Notes under the pieces: model-generated
Told to the model about the DNA's origin: nothing
Database searches by the model: none
What the model saw: the letters and a program-made list of their open reading frames with translations, nothing else
Part shown: piece by piece, positions 17,537-25,867 of the stretch
Layout: every line of letters starts with the position of its first letter
Numbering within the stretch: position 1 is the first letter of the stretch
Translations under genes and position numbers: made by a program
Assembly: GCA_003222895.1 (NCBI GenBank)
Contig: QHXI01000058.1
Location: forward strand, 1-64,000
From: Acidobacteriota bacterium
GTDB taxonomy: Bacteria; Acidobacteriota; Blastocatellia; Pyrinomonadales; Pyrinomonadaceae
Length of the DNA stretch: 64,000 nt
Reading direction: 5' to 3'

Positions 17537-17556
17537 ATATTCCGCCGCTCTGCGGC
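17481..17556. repeat. MITE-like repeat family B, short copy
   Basis: GTGCCGTTAGGCAC at 17481-17494 with AAATATTTATA, and CTATAAATATTCCGCCGCTC ending in TGCGGC at 17531-17556, give inverted ends as in the other copies but with a much shorter centre. This may be the minimal form. Confidence 0.85.
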
Positions 17557-17644
17557 TGACTACGAATTGATTTCCCGGTAAAGCCAAACTCAGGTCGCAC
17601 TCTCACACCTGACGCAGGACGAGTAAACCGATCAATTCTTTCAA

Positions 17645-18124
17645 ATGATGAAGGGCAAGATTCTTTCGATTAATGAGCTCTCGGCTGAACGCGCGCGCCT
17701 GCGCGGCGCGGGGAAGAAACTTGTGTTCACCAACGGCGTCTTTGACATTTTGCACGTCGGCCACGTGCGTTATCTGCAGCAAGCGCGCGAGCTGGGCGAT
17801 GCGTTGATTGTTGCAATTAACAGCGACGCGTCGGCGCGCGAACTGAAAGGTGAGAATCGTCCGCTAACGAAACAAAACGATCGCGCCGAAATTTTGGGGG
17901 CGCTGGCGTGCGTCGATTACGTGAGCGTTTTCGATGAGCTTTCACCGCGTTCATTGATTGCCGAGTTGCTGCCGGATGTCTTAGTGAAGGGCGGCGATTA
18001 CTCGCTCGATCAAATTCACGGCCGCGAAGAAGTTGAAGCTGCGGGCGGACGCGTGGTGAGTTTGCCGTTCGTCGAAAGCGTTTCGACTAGCGCGATTATT
18101 GAGCGAATGGAAAAGAACCAATGA
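17645..18124 (+). CDS. rfaE2: Heptose 1-phosphate adenylyltransferase (RfaE2 / HldE C-terminal domain)
   Basis: This 159-residue nucleotidyltransferase would make ADP-heptose from D-glycero-beta-D-manno-heptose 1-phosphate for lipopolysaccharide core or glycoconjugates. The cytidylyltransferase-like signature is clear: [17 protein letters not shown] (HxGH), then [16 protein letters not shown] and the ISSTxxI-like end ([10 protein letters not shown]). The kinase domain found in bifunctional HldE is absent, so a separate kinase is expected elsewhere. Tandem ATGs at 17645 and 17648 both fit as starts. The gene is isolated between two repeat clusters. Confidence 0.9.
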   Translation: MMKGKILSINELSAERARLRGAGKKLVFTNGVFDILHVGHVRYLQQARELGDALIVAINSDASARELKGENRPLTKQNDRAEILGALACVDYVSVFDELSPRSLIAELLPDVLVKGGDYSLDQIHGREEVEAAGGRVVSLPFVESVSTSAIIERMEKNQ

Positions 18125-18169
18125 CTTGTGGTCAATCATATGAAGAGAGCTAATAAGTCGTTCAAATGA

Positions 18170-18389
18170 GTCCGCGAAGCGGATGGCCGGCAATAGCCCA
18201 GCGATTTATCGCTGGGAGAAAAGCGTTAATAAGAATTCCAAGTCCGCGAAGCGGACGACAGAAACTCTCGGAATGATTCAACACCGCACCCTCTGTCGCC
18301 CGCTTCGCGCGCTCTCGCTTTTCTTCTCGTCGTACCCCCAGCCCCGATTAGTCGGGACTGGGCTATTTTCGGTCGTCCGCTACGCGGAC
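18170..18389. repeat. Cluster of palindromic repeat family A upstream of mfd
   Basis: Three hairpins are visible: GTCCGCGAAGCGGAT (18170-18184), GTCCGCGAAGCGGAC (18242-18256) and GTCCGCTACGCGGAC (18375-18389, facing the opposite way). A CCCAGCGATTTATCGCTGGG stem and TGGGCTATTTTCGGTCG text match the other copies. The element ends 10 bases before the mfd ATG, so mfd must be expressed through or from this cluster. Confidence 0.85.
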
Positions 18390-18399
18390 TAAGTCAGGA

Positions 18400-21300
18400 A
18401 TGACAGTTTCGACAGAAAACGCATCAATCTTACAAACCACGCTCCAGCCCGTTTTCGACAGCGCGGAATTCCAAAGTGTGCTCGATCAAATTCGGCGCGG
18501 CGCGCGCGTAGTGTCGATCGGCGGATTGGTTGCCGGGCCGGCGCGCGCACTCGCGTTGGCAGCGCTGCAACGCGAGACAGGAAAGCAGTTCGCGCTGGTT
18601 GTTCCGGCGCAGAGAGATCTCGAAAATTGGGAGCGCGATCTTGCGTTTTGGTTCTGCGCGGTTCGCGGCGTTGACGATTGCGGCGACGCAGTCGCGGTTT
18701 TGCCTGCTTCCGAAAGCGATCCTTACGCCGGTGGCTCGCCGCACACGGAAACTTTGGAACGACGCGCGCTCGCGCTGTGGCGGCTGGCGCGACGGCGCAA
18801 TGATTTTCTGCTGTTGACTTCGCGCGCTCTCGCCAGAAGAACTGTCGCCTCTGCTGACATCCTGGGCGCCGGCGCGGTGCTGCGTCGCGACGAAGACACT
18901 GCCCCCGAAGAGTTGGTCGAACGATTAATTGCCGGCGGATACGTGCGCGAAGATCCGGTCGGCGCGGTCGGTGAGCTGTCGATGCGCGGCGGGATCATCG
19001 ATGTCTGGCCGCCGGGACGTGCCGCGCCCGTGCGCGTTGAATTTTTTGGGGACACGGTCGATTCAATTCGCGAATTCGATCCCGAAACACAACGCTCGAC
19101 GACGCAGTTAACTGAGATCGAAATCCCGCCGATGCGCGAGCTGACGGTGGCTGCCCGCGACTTTCGCGAATGGGCGTCGCATGCACGGATGCGCTGGCGC
19201 GACGAACGATTCTCTCGATCGTTGCGCGATCGAACGGTCTTTGCCGATGAAGGCGAAGACTTCCCCGGTTGGGAATGGTTGATTTCACTTATCCACGAAA
19301 GCAGCGCGAGCATCTTCGATTATTTGAATGATGCCGTGCTGGTGATCGATGAACCGGTCGCGGTCGAGAATTTTCTTTCGTCGGCATATCAAACTCTCGA
19401 AGAGCGATTTGCTGAGACTGATGCCGCGGACGATCTCGCGCTGCGGCCTGACGAGCTTTATCTGACCGCAGAAGAGCTGCGCAATGAAATCGACGCGCAG
19501 CAACGAATCGAAATCCGCGCGCTTGGTCGCACGGCCGCGAAGATCGATCAGGAGATTGCGCTCGATGCCGAGCAGCCGAAGATTTCAGTCGGCAAAGAAC
19601 GCGCGAAAAAGCAGCCGCTGTTTTTGTTTCCGAACCTGTCAGTACCCAGAGCGATAGCGACGGGATCAACCAAGTCCTCTGTATCCCATGATCCGCTCGC
19701 TATTGCTCGCAGTACTGACACGGAAGAAATCGATTGGAAAGCGCAATCGGTGATGCGCTATCACGGACGCCTGCCTGATCTCGCCCGCAACGTGATCGAT
19801 CGCCACGCTAACAGCGGAAGCCAGACTCTATTTGCGATGCCGAGCCGTGGTGTCGCCGAACGCGTGACTGAAATCCTGCGCGAATATGAAGTCAACGCAC
19901 GGCTGACTTCATTGAATGACACTTCCGAAGAGTCATCATCCGCCGAGGCCATCGTGACGATTGGAAAACTTTCCGGCGGATTCGAATTGCCTTCGGCGCG
20001 TTTGGTCGTCCATGTCGAAGGCGACCTGTTCGATGAAGCTGCCGAGCCCGCGCTCGAACGACGCGCCACCGCGATCAAGCGCGAAAAGAAACGACGCGCT
20101 CGTGCGGCGGCATTCCTGTCCGACTTTCGCGACCTGAAAGTTAACGATTACGTCGTGCATATCGATCACGGAATCGCGCGGTTCGGTGGATTGGTCACGC
20201 TCGATCTCGGGCCTACTGAGTCGACGGCGCGCGCAGTGATGACACCTACGCCGCGCGGCGAGTTCATGCTGCTTTACTACGCCGACGAAGCGAAGCTCTA
20301 CGTTCCGGTGGAGCGGCTCGATCTGGTGCAGCGTTATTCGAGCGCGGAAGGTCATCAACCGGCGCTCGATCGGCTCGGCGGACTTGGTTGGCTCAAGACG
20401 AAGGCCAAAGCCAAACGCGCGATGCGCGACATGGCCGATGAGCTTCTGCGTCTGTACGCCGAACGAAAGTTGGTCCAGGGTTACTCGTTTCCGCCCGACG
20501 CGCCATGGCAACGCGAGTTCGAAGGAGGCTTCGAATATACATTGACGGCAGATCAGGAAACGGCGATCGAAGACGTCAAGCACGACATGGAAACATCGAC
20601 GCCGATGGACCGTCTGCTGTGCGGCGATGTTGGCTACGGCAAGACGGAAGTTGCGATGCGCGCGGCGTTCAAAGCGGTGATGGATGGAAAGCAGGCCGCG
20701 GTGCTGACGCCAACGACGGTGCTCGCGTATCAGCACTTCGACACATTCCGGCAGCGGTTCGCGCCGTTTCCGGTGAAGGTTGAATTGCTCTCGCGATTTC
20801 GTTCGGCGAAAGAACAGAAGGAGGTGGTCAAGCGAGTCGAGGGCGGCGAAGTTGACATCGTGATCGGCACGCATCGAATGCTTTCGAAAGATGTGGGCTT
20901 CAAAGATCTCGGATTGGTGGTCGTTGATGAAGAGCAGCGATTCGGCGTCGCGCACAAAGAACGTTTGAAGCAATTGAAGAAACGCGTCGATGTGCTGACG
21001 CTGTCCGCGACTCCGATTCCGCGCACCCTGAATATGTCGCTCAGCGGGTTGCGCGACATGTCTCTGATCGAGACGCCACCCAGCGATCGGCTTGCGATTC
21101 AAACTCAAGTTGTGCAGTCGTCGGATGTGGTGATCAAGTCGGCAATCGATCTCGAACTCGCGCGCGGCGGCCAGGTATTCTTTATTCACAACCGCGTCGA
21201 ATCAATCGAAACGATCGCGGGGTTGGTCAAACGACTAGTTCCGCAAGCGCGGATCGCCGTGGGTCACGGCAAGATGAACGAGAAGGAGATGGAGCGCGTC

Positions 21301-22164
21301 ATGCTCGATTTTATTGGGTATAAGTACGACGTGCTGGTCGCGACCACGATTATCGAAAACGGAATAGACATCCCGCGCGCGAACACGATCATCATAAATC
21401 GCGCCGATAATTACGGTCTTTCTCAACTCTATCAATTGCGCGGGCGCGTGGGCCGCTCGAATCGACGCGCTTACGCTTACCTGCTGATTCCGGCCGAGCA
21501 GGAATTGTCGCCAATTGCGCGAAGACGGCTTGCGGCCATCAGAGAGTTCTCAGATTTAGGCGCAGGTTTTCGCATCGCGGCGCTCGATTTGGAATTGCGC
21601 GGCGCGGGCAACTTCCTGGGCGGCGAGCAGTCGGGTCACATGGACGCGCTCGGTTTCGATCTTTACACGCAGATGCTCGAGCGCACCGTTGCTGAACTTC
21701 GTGGCGAGCAAGTCGAAGACGAAACGACTGTGTCGATCAATCTGAATGTCGACGTGGCGATTCCCGAGAGCTACATCAGCGACATGGGCCAGCGGCTGCG
21801 GACTTACAAACGAGTTTCTTCGGCGCGCGATGAAGAGGCGCTTGCGGCAATCGCCGCCGAAACCGAAGATCGCTACGGACGGATTCCGGAACCTGTTGAA
21901 GACTTGTTCAATTACGCGCGGCTGCGGCAGGCAGCCGAGGATGTTGGCGTTATTTCGATCGATCGGATTCGCGACGGAATCGCTATTAAACTGACGGAAA
22001 AAGCACGAGTGGCGCCCGAGAAACTGATGGAATTGATTCGCGCGCGGGAAGGCGCTAACTTTGCGCCAAGCGGCGTTTTGCGGCTGACGCTCAGCGACGA
22101 AGAGAAGGACGAAATTTTGGCTGTGGCTCGCCGCGTGTTGCTGCAAATCAAGGCCGACAGTTAG
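18400..22164 (+). CDS. mfd: Transcription-repair coupling factor Mfd
   Basis: This 1254-residue DNA translocase removes stalled RNA polymerase and recruits UvrA to lesions. Visible domains in order: UvrB-homology region (residues 1-350), a linker, the RNA-polymerase-interaction/CarD-like domain (VNDYVVHIDHGIARFGG), the RecG-like helicase core with Walker A GDVGYGKTE (K748) and DEEQRFG (D843), motif VI region QLRGRVGRS, and the C-terminal TRCF domain. An in-frame family C repeat (19638-19721, residues about 414-441) inserts about 28 residues in the linker before the RNA-polymerase-interaction domain. Otherwise the length and motifs are normal and the gene should be functional. Confidence 0.97.
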   Translation: MTVSTENASILQTTLQPVFDSAEFQSVLDQIRRGARVVSIGGLVAGPARALALAALQRETGKQFALVVPAQRDLENWERDLAFWFCAVRGVDDCGDAVAVLPASESDPYAGGSPHTETLERRALALWRLARRRNDFLLLTSRALARRTVASADILGAGAVLRRDEDTAPEELVERLIAGGYVREDPVGAVGELSMRGGIIDVWPPGRAAPVRVEFFGDTVDSIREFDPETQRSTTQLTEIEIPPMRELTVAARDFREWASHARMRWRDERFSRSLRDRTVFADEGEDFPGWEWLISLIHESSASIFDYLNDAVLVIDEPVAVENFLSSAYQTLEERFAETDAADDLALRPDELYLTAEELRNEIDAQQRIEIRALGRTAAKIDQEIALDAEQPKISVGKERAKKQPLFLFPNLSVPRAIATGSTKSSVSHDPLAIARSTDTEEIDWKAQSVMRYHGRLPDLARNVIDRHANSGSQTLFAMPSRGVAERVTEILREYEVNARLTSLNDTSEESSSAEAIVTIGKLSGGFELPSARLVVHVEGDLFDEAAEPALERRATAIKREKKRRARAAAFLSDFRDLKVNDYVVHIDHGIARFGGLVTLDLGPTESTARAVMTPTPRGEFMLLYYADEAKLYVPVERLDLVQRYSSAEGHQPALDRLGGLGWLKTKAKAKRAMRDMADELLRLYAERKLVQGYSFPPDAPWQREFEGGFEYTLTADQETAIEDVKHDMETSTPMDRLLCGDVGYGKTEVAMRAAFKAVMDGKQAAVLTPTTVLAYQHFDTFRQRFAPFPVKVELLSRFRSAKEQKEVVKRVEGGEVDIVIGTHRMLSKDVGFKDLGLVVVDEEQRFGVAHKERLKQLKKRVDVLTLSATPIPRTLNMSLSGLRDMSLIETPPSDRLAIQTQVVQSSDVVIKSAIDLELARGGQVFFIHNRVESIETIAGLVKRLVPQARIAVGHGKMNEKEMERVMLDFIGYKYDVLVATTIIENGIDIPRANTIIINRADNYGLSQLYQLRGRVGRSNRRAYAYLLIPAEQELSPIARRRLAAIREFSDLGAGFRIAALDLELRGAGNFLGGEQSGHMDALGFDLYTQMLERTVAELRGEQVEDETTVSINLNVDVAIPESYISDMGQRLRTYKRVSSARDEEALAAIAAETEDRYGRIPEPVEDLFNYARLRQAAEDVGVISIDRIRDGIAIKLTEKARVAPEKLMELIRAREGANFAPSGVLRLTLSDEEKDEILAVARRVLLQIKADS
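19638..19721. repeat. Palindromic repeat family C inserted in frame in mfd
   Basis: Left arm GTCAGTACCCAGAGCGATAG and right arm CTATTGCTCGCAGTACTGAC are inverted copies with a short centre. It is read as SVPRAIATGST...DPLAIARSTDT. The same peptide style, SVPGAVATG, appears in the toroid gene at 58.5 kb. Confidence 0.9.
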
Positions 22165-22183
22165 AATTAGGCAGTCGAACACA

Positions 22184-22325
22184 GCACCGTTAGGTGCATC
22201 ATGTTTATAGCTCCGAATTACAGTATTCACACGAGCTCCTTTAGGAGCTAAATATCACGCTCCTAAAGGAGCTTAATCATAAAAGGCAAGAACTTGGGAC
22301 TATAAACATTTCGCTCCTCCGGAGC
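22184..22325. repeat. MITE-like repeat family B, third copy
   Basis: GCACCGTTAGGTGC (22184-22197) with ATGTTTATAG opens the element, and CTATAAACATTTCG with CTCCTCCGGAGC closes it (22300-22325). Internal hairpins are GAGCTCCTTTAGGAGCT and GCTCCTAAAGGAGC. It fills the mfd to surA-like gap and ends about 8 bases before that gene's ribosome-binding site. Confidence 0.88.
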
Positions 22326-22348
22326 TTCTGATAAAGGAGTTACAAATC

Positions 22349-23461
22349 TTGAAATTCAAAGTAGCAATCGCCACGCTATTCGCAATTGGCGCCCTTGTAA
22401 TTTCGCCCTCGCTTGCGCGCGCGCAGGAAGGCGAACCTGTCGTCGTCGATGAGGTCATCGCTCAGGTTGATGACGGCATCGTCACGTTGTTGCAGCTGAA
22501 GCGCGAAATGAAAGAGCGCGTCGACACGCTGAAGCAAAACGGCATGTCCGAACAGCAGGCCAACGCGGAAGTTGAGAAGCACAAACCCGAGCTGATTGCG
22601 ACGCTCATCAACGAGCAGTTGCTCCTGCAGAAAGGCAAGGAACTCGAACTAACCCAGCGCGTTGAAGACGAAGTCAACAAGCGCATGCTCGCGGTGGCGA
22701 AAGAAAACAGCATCAAATCGATGGACCAGTTGTGCCAGGCGATGAAGCAAGCAGGATTGGATTGCGAGGACACGCGACGAACCATGCGTATCGAGATCAT
22801 GAAGCAGGCCGTAATGGAAAGCGAAGTCGATTCGAAACTTTTCTACGGTTTCAGCATGGTCGAACTGCACCAATATTTCGATGCGCACAAAGACAAATTT
22901 CTCAGGCCCGAATCTGTCGAACTCTCTGAAATCTTTCTTGGGTTGGCAGGTAAACCAGAGACCGACGTCAAAGCGCACGCCGATGAGTTGGTGAAACAGG
23001 TGCGCGGCGGCGCCGACTTCTGCACGCTGGCGGCGGCGTATTCAGAGCGACCGGCGGCCAATGGCCAGAAGCCTTGTAAGGTCGGATTGTTTCGCGTACC
23101 TGACCTGCGACCGGACATCGCCGGCGCAATCAAGAACGTAAAAACCGGCAGCATCAGCGATCCACTGAAAACCGATGAGGGTTATCAAATTCTGCGTGTC
23201 GATGTGCGCACGGCGGGCGCCAACACGCCGACGTTCAATGAGAACGATGTCCGCGGCGCGATGACCGAAGAGCGCTCAGGAAAGGCGCGCGAGGATTATC
23301 TGCAAGGCCTGCGCAACGAAGCCTACCTGAAGATCGCTGACAACTATAAAGATGCGGTCGAGCCGCTGCTGAAGATCGTGCCGCCTGCAGCCGCGACCAA
23401 GAAACCGCCAAAGCAGGACAAAGGCAAAGGCAAGATTCTCGGGATATTCCCGAAGCCGTGA
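22349..23461 (+). CDS. SurA/PpiC-type peptidyl-prolyl isomerase, exported
   Basis: This 370-residue periplasmic chaperone has a signal peptide (ATLFAIGALVISPSLARAQ), a SurA-like N-terminal helical domain (VVVDEVIAQVDDGIVTLLQL onward) and a parvulin domain at about residues 185-290 (VELSEIFLG, ADFCTLAAAYSERPAA, GLFRVPDLRPDI, GYQILRVD). It likely assists outer-membrane protein folding. The start is TTG 22349, chosen because AAAGGAG sits 9 bases upstream and the signal peptide begins there. It follows mfd and precedes an RqcP-like gene. Confidence 0.88.
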   Translation: MKFKVAIATLFAIGALVISPSLARAQEGEPVVVDEVIAQVDDGIVTLLQLKREMKERVDTLKQNGMSEQQANAEVEKHKPELIATLINEQLLLQKGKELELTQRVEDEVNKRMLAVAKENSIKSMDQLCQAMKQAGLDCEDTRRTMRIEIMKQAVMESEVDSKLFYGFSMVELHQYFDAHKDKFLRPESVELSEIFLGLAGKPETDVKAHADELVKQVRGGADFCTLAAAYSERPAANGQKPCKVGLFRVPDLRPDIAGAIKNVKTGSISDPLKTDEGYQILRVDVRTAGANTPTFNENDVRGAMTEERSGKAREDYLQGLRNEAYLKIADNYKDAVEPLLKIVPPAAATKKPPKQDKGKGKILGIFPKP

Positions 23462-23466
23462 AGAAG

Positions 23467-23520
23467 TAATGAGTCATGAGTGATGAGTATTGAGTATTGG
23501 CTCATCACTCATTACTTACG
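23467..23520. repeat. Heptamer tract with inverted half, before the S4 gene
   Basis: Units ATGAGTC, ATGAGTG, ATGAGTA, TTGAGTA are followed by ATCACTC, ATTACTT, so the tract is both tandem and partly palindromic. It ends directly at the ATG of the S4-domain gene. Confidence 0.85.
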
Positions 23521-23793
23521 ATGCGTCTCGATCTCTTTCTCAAACTCAGCCGGCTTTGCCCGCGTCGGTCAATAGCTCAGAAGCTTTGTGACGCGGGTTT
23601 TGTTTTGCTCAATGGGCGGCGGGCGAAATCTGCGCACGCCGTTAAATCTGAAGACGAAATCGTCATCCGACTGCGCAATCGCGAAACAACAGTTCGCGTG
23701 TTGACGGTGCCAGAAGGCCGCCACGTCGCGCGTCGTGAGGCAAGTTCTTTGATTGAAGTTATTAGTGAGCGGGAACTGCAAACGGATAATTGA
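23521..23793 (+). CDS. rqcP: S4 RNA-binding protein, RqcP-like
   Basis: This 90-residue protein is essentially one S4 domain: MRLDLFLKLSRLCPRRSIAQ, GFVLLNGRRAKSAHAVKSED, then EIVIRLRNRETTVRVL. Length and motif match RqcP (YabO), which stabilises RqcH and tRNA on stalled 50S subunits in ribosome quality control; Hsp15 is the alternative. The frame is open 8 codons further upstream, but those codons come from the heptamer tract, so ATG 23521 is chosen. A mfd-to-RqcP gene neighbourhood is also seen in Firmicutes. Confidence 0.8.
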   Translation: MRLDLFLKLSRLCPRRSIAQKLCDAGFVLLNGRRAKSAHAVKSEDEIVIRLRNRETTVRVLTVPEGRHVARREASSLIEVISERELQTDN

Positions 23794-23856
23794 CGTCAAT
23801 GGTGGCGCGGTCGTAATCAAGTCGGCGGAGCCGATTGAAACTCATTCAGGACAACT

Positions 23857-24453
23857 GTGAAGCCAACATTCTTCTTTGGGCTACTGCTGGTTCTGTTTGG
23901 CTGGATTAACTTGTCGGCGCCGTCTGTCACCAGGCGCAATCAAACCGTCACTGCGGGCGCATCGCAAACCAACCCTCTCAAACTACCACTCGTCTCACCA
24001 CGAATTATCGTAAAGAAAGCCGAACGCAAATTGTTTCTCTATTCAGGCGGAAAGATCGTGCGCTCGTATCACGTCGGACTCGGGCTGAGTCCGATAGGCG
24101 ACAAAGTTCGCCAGGGAGATCGCCGTACGCCGGAAGGCGATTTTTACATCTTCACGAAGAATGACAAGAGCGCGTTCTATCTTTCGCTCGGCATTAGCTA
24201 TCCGAACGCGCGTCATGCAGAACGTGGTCTGCGCGATGGCTTAATCACCAAGGCTCAATACGACTCGATCACGCGCGCGTTGCAAGCGAAGAAAACACCA
24301 CCGCAAAACACCGCGCTCGGCGGCGACATCTACATCCACGGTAACGGCGCCGGCAGTGATTGGACTTGGGGTTGCGTCGCGCTCGAGAACGAAGATGTGC
24401 GCGAATTATTCAACGCAGTTCCGTTGGGCACGCCGGTGACGATCCAACGTTAG
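23857..24453 (+). CDS. L,D-transpeptidase (YkuD family), short
   Basis: This 198-residue exported enzyme would make or edit 3-3 peptidoglycan cross-links, or attach proteins to the wall. It has an N-terminal hydrophobic signal/anchor (FFFGLLLVLFGWINL) and a YkuD domain with the catalytic signature H161GNGAGSDWTWGC173. The domain start (RIIVKKAERKLFLY) is typical. The start is GTG 23857; no ATG lies nearby in frame. It precedes an MreB-like gene, a second wall-linked function. Confidence 0.88.
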   Translation: MKPTFFFGLLLVLFGWINLSAPSVTRRNQTVTAGASQTNPLKLPLVSPRIIVKKAERKLFLYSGGKIVRSYHVGLGLSPIGDKVRQGDRRTPEGDFYIFTKNDKSAFYLSLGISYPNARHAERGLRDGLITKAQYDSITRALQAKKTPPQNTALGGDIYIHGNGAGSDWTWGCVALENEDVRELFNAVPLGTPVTIQR

Positions 24454-24670
24454 ACAATGTAATCGTTGCTTTCGCCGTTCGGTTATCGGGCGGTCGAATA
24501 TCGCATCAAAACTCGACCGGTCACTTTGCATTCGGGGCGCACTCAAAAAATTCACATTAATCAGCCAAATTTGAAGCGCGGCTCCGTCTCGCTGAGTTGG
24601 CACATTGGTTGCTCTGGCTCCATCCAGTTTCGAACGTTGACGTGTTTGCGAGCAAGCGAGGTAATCAATC

Positions 24671-25750
24671 ATGAATATTTTGAGCGGTTTTTTCAGTGAA
24701 GACCTGGCGATCGATCTGGGCACGGTCAATACGATCGTATATACGCCAACCGAAGGCGTCGTTCTGAACGAGCCGTCAGTCCTGGCCATCAACAAGTACA
24801 GCCGGGAAGTTCTTTCGGTTGGTGCGCAGGCCCTGAAGCTGCTCGGGCGGGAACCAAACGACACCGAAGTTCGTCGACCGATTCGCCGCGGCACGATCGA
24901 CGACTTTGAAATCTCGCAGCAGTTTCTGCGCACGCTGATAAGCCGTGTTCAGCACCACGATCATCCGAAGCGAAGTCATCTGGTGATCGGCGTGCCCGGA
25001 TCGTCGACGCCACTGGAAAGACGGTCGGTGAAAGACGCTGCGCGGGATGCGAAAGCCGGACGAGTTGACTTGATCGACGAGGGATTGGCGGCGGGGCTCG
25101 GCGCCGGCTTGGACTTCGACTACGAGCAGGCGCGCATGGTCGTCGACATTGGCGGCGGCACGACAAACATCGCGATCCTGGCCTCGGGTGGAGTGATCAG
25201 TTCGATGAGCTTGCACGCGGCCGGCAACGCGATGGACGATGCAATTCGCGATTACTTGCGGCTGCGTTATGCAGTGCATTTTGGCGAGCGAACGATCGAG
25301 CGAGTGAAGTGCGAACTGGGCTCGGCCTGCACCGATAATTTTGACGCGCGATTCGATAAACAACTCGAGATCGTCGGTAAGCAACTCGCAAACGGCGCGG
25401 CGTTACCGATCGTAGTGAACGCGCGCGAAGTCCGTTCAGCAATCGAACCGGTGTTAGCGGAAATCCTAGCGGCGGTTCGACGCGTGATTGAAGATGCATC
25501 GCCCGAAGTTACCGCGGACATTCATTACTCCGGATTGATCTTGACGGGCGGCGGCGCATTGCTCCATGGCATGGCCGGTCGTCTACAGAGCGATCTCAAT
25601 CTGCAGGTGACGGTTCCCGAGGATCCGTTAACCACGGTTGCCCTGGGCGCCGGTCGGTTGCTTTCCGATCCTGAGCGATTACAGCGCGCATCGTTGCGTC
25701 TTGACGTCCCTGCCTGGGAACAATCTGAAAAATTGGTCGTCAACTGGTAA
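24671..25750 (+). CDS. MreB-like actin-family protein, divergent
   Basis: This 359-residue protein has the actin-family nucleotide-binding motifs of MreB: phosphate 1 (LAIDLGTVNTIVYTP), phosphate 2 (VVDIGGGTTNIAIL) and the adenosine motif (LILTGGGALLHGM). It keeps the MreB pattern LNEPSVLAI and RRPIRRGTIDDFE. It is divergent: canonical MreB has VYV and GRTPGNI-like stretches that are not obvious here. No mreC, mreD or rodA lies next to it, so it is probably a paralogue or an MreB-like cytoskeletal protein. An L,D-transpeptidase gene upstream suggests a cell-envelope role. Confidence 0.82.
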   Translation: MNILSGFFSEDLAIDLGTVNTIVYTPTEGVVLNEPSVLAINKYSREVLSVGAQALKLLGREPNDTEVRRPIRRGTIDDFEISQQFLRTLISRVQHHDHPKRSHLVIGVPGSSTPLERRSVKDAARDAKAGRVDLIDEGLAAGLGAGLDFDYEQARMVVDIGGGTTNIAILASGGVISSMSLHAAGNAMDDAIRDYLRLRYAVHFGERTIERVKCELGSACTDNFDARFDKQLEIVGKQLANGAALPIVVNAREVRSAIEPVLAEILAAVRRVIEDASPEVTADIHYSGLILTGGGALLHGMAGRLQSDLNLQVTVPEDPLTTVALGAGRLLSDPERLQRASLRLDVPAWEQSEKLVVNW

Positions 25751-25833
25751 TCGCATTCGGAGCTTAGAGTCGGGCTACTTTCCGACCCAGCGCGAGGTAA
25801 CCCGCTGCTAAACATGGGCGAGAGGCGAGTCGC

Positions 25834-25867
25834 AGCCACATGAGGTAAAATCTCGTGTGGCTTTTTT
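25834..25867 (+). terminator. Intrinsic terminator ending at the dusB start codon
   Basis: An 11-bp stem, AGCCACATGAG with CTCGTGTGGCT (one G-T pair), loop GTAAAAT, is followed by six T. The T-run ends one base before the dusB ATG at 25868. Besides ending the MreB-like transcript it would occlude any ribosome-binding site, so dusB may be attenuated or leaderless. Confidence 0.75.

Noticed and set aside
19936-21189. 417-residue open frame on the - strand
   Set aside because: It lies wholly antisense to mfd, whose motifs are unambiguous, and reads as low-complexity Arg/His-rich sequence.
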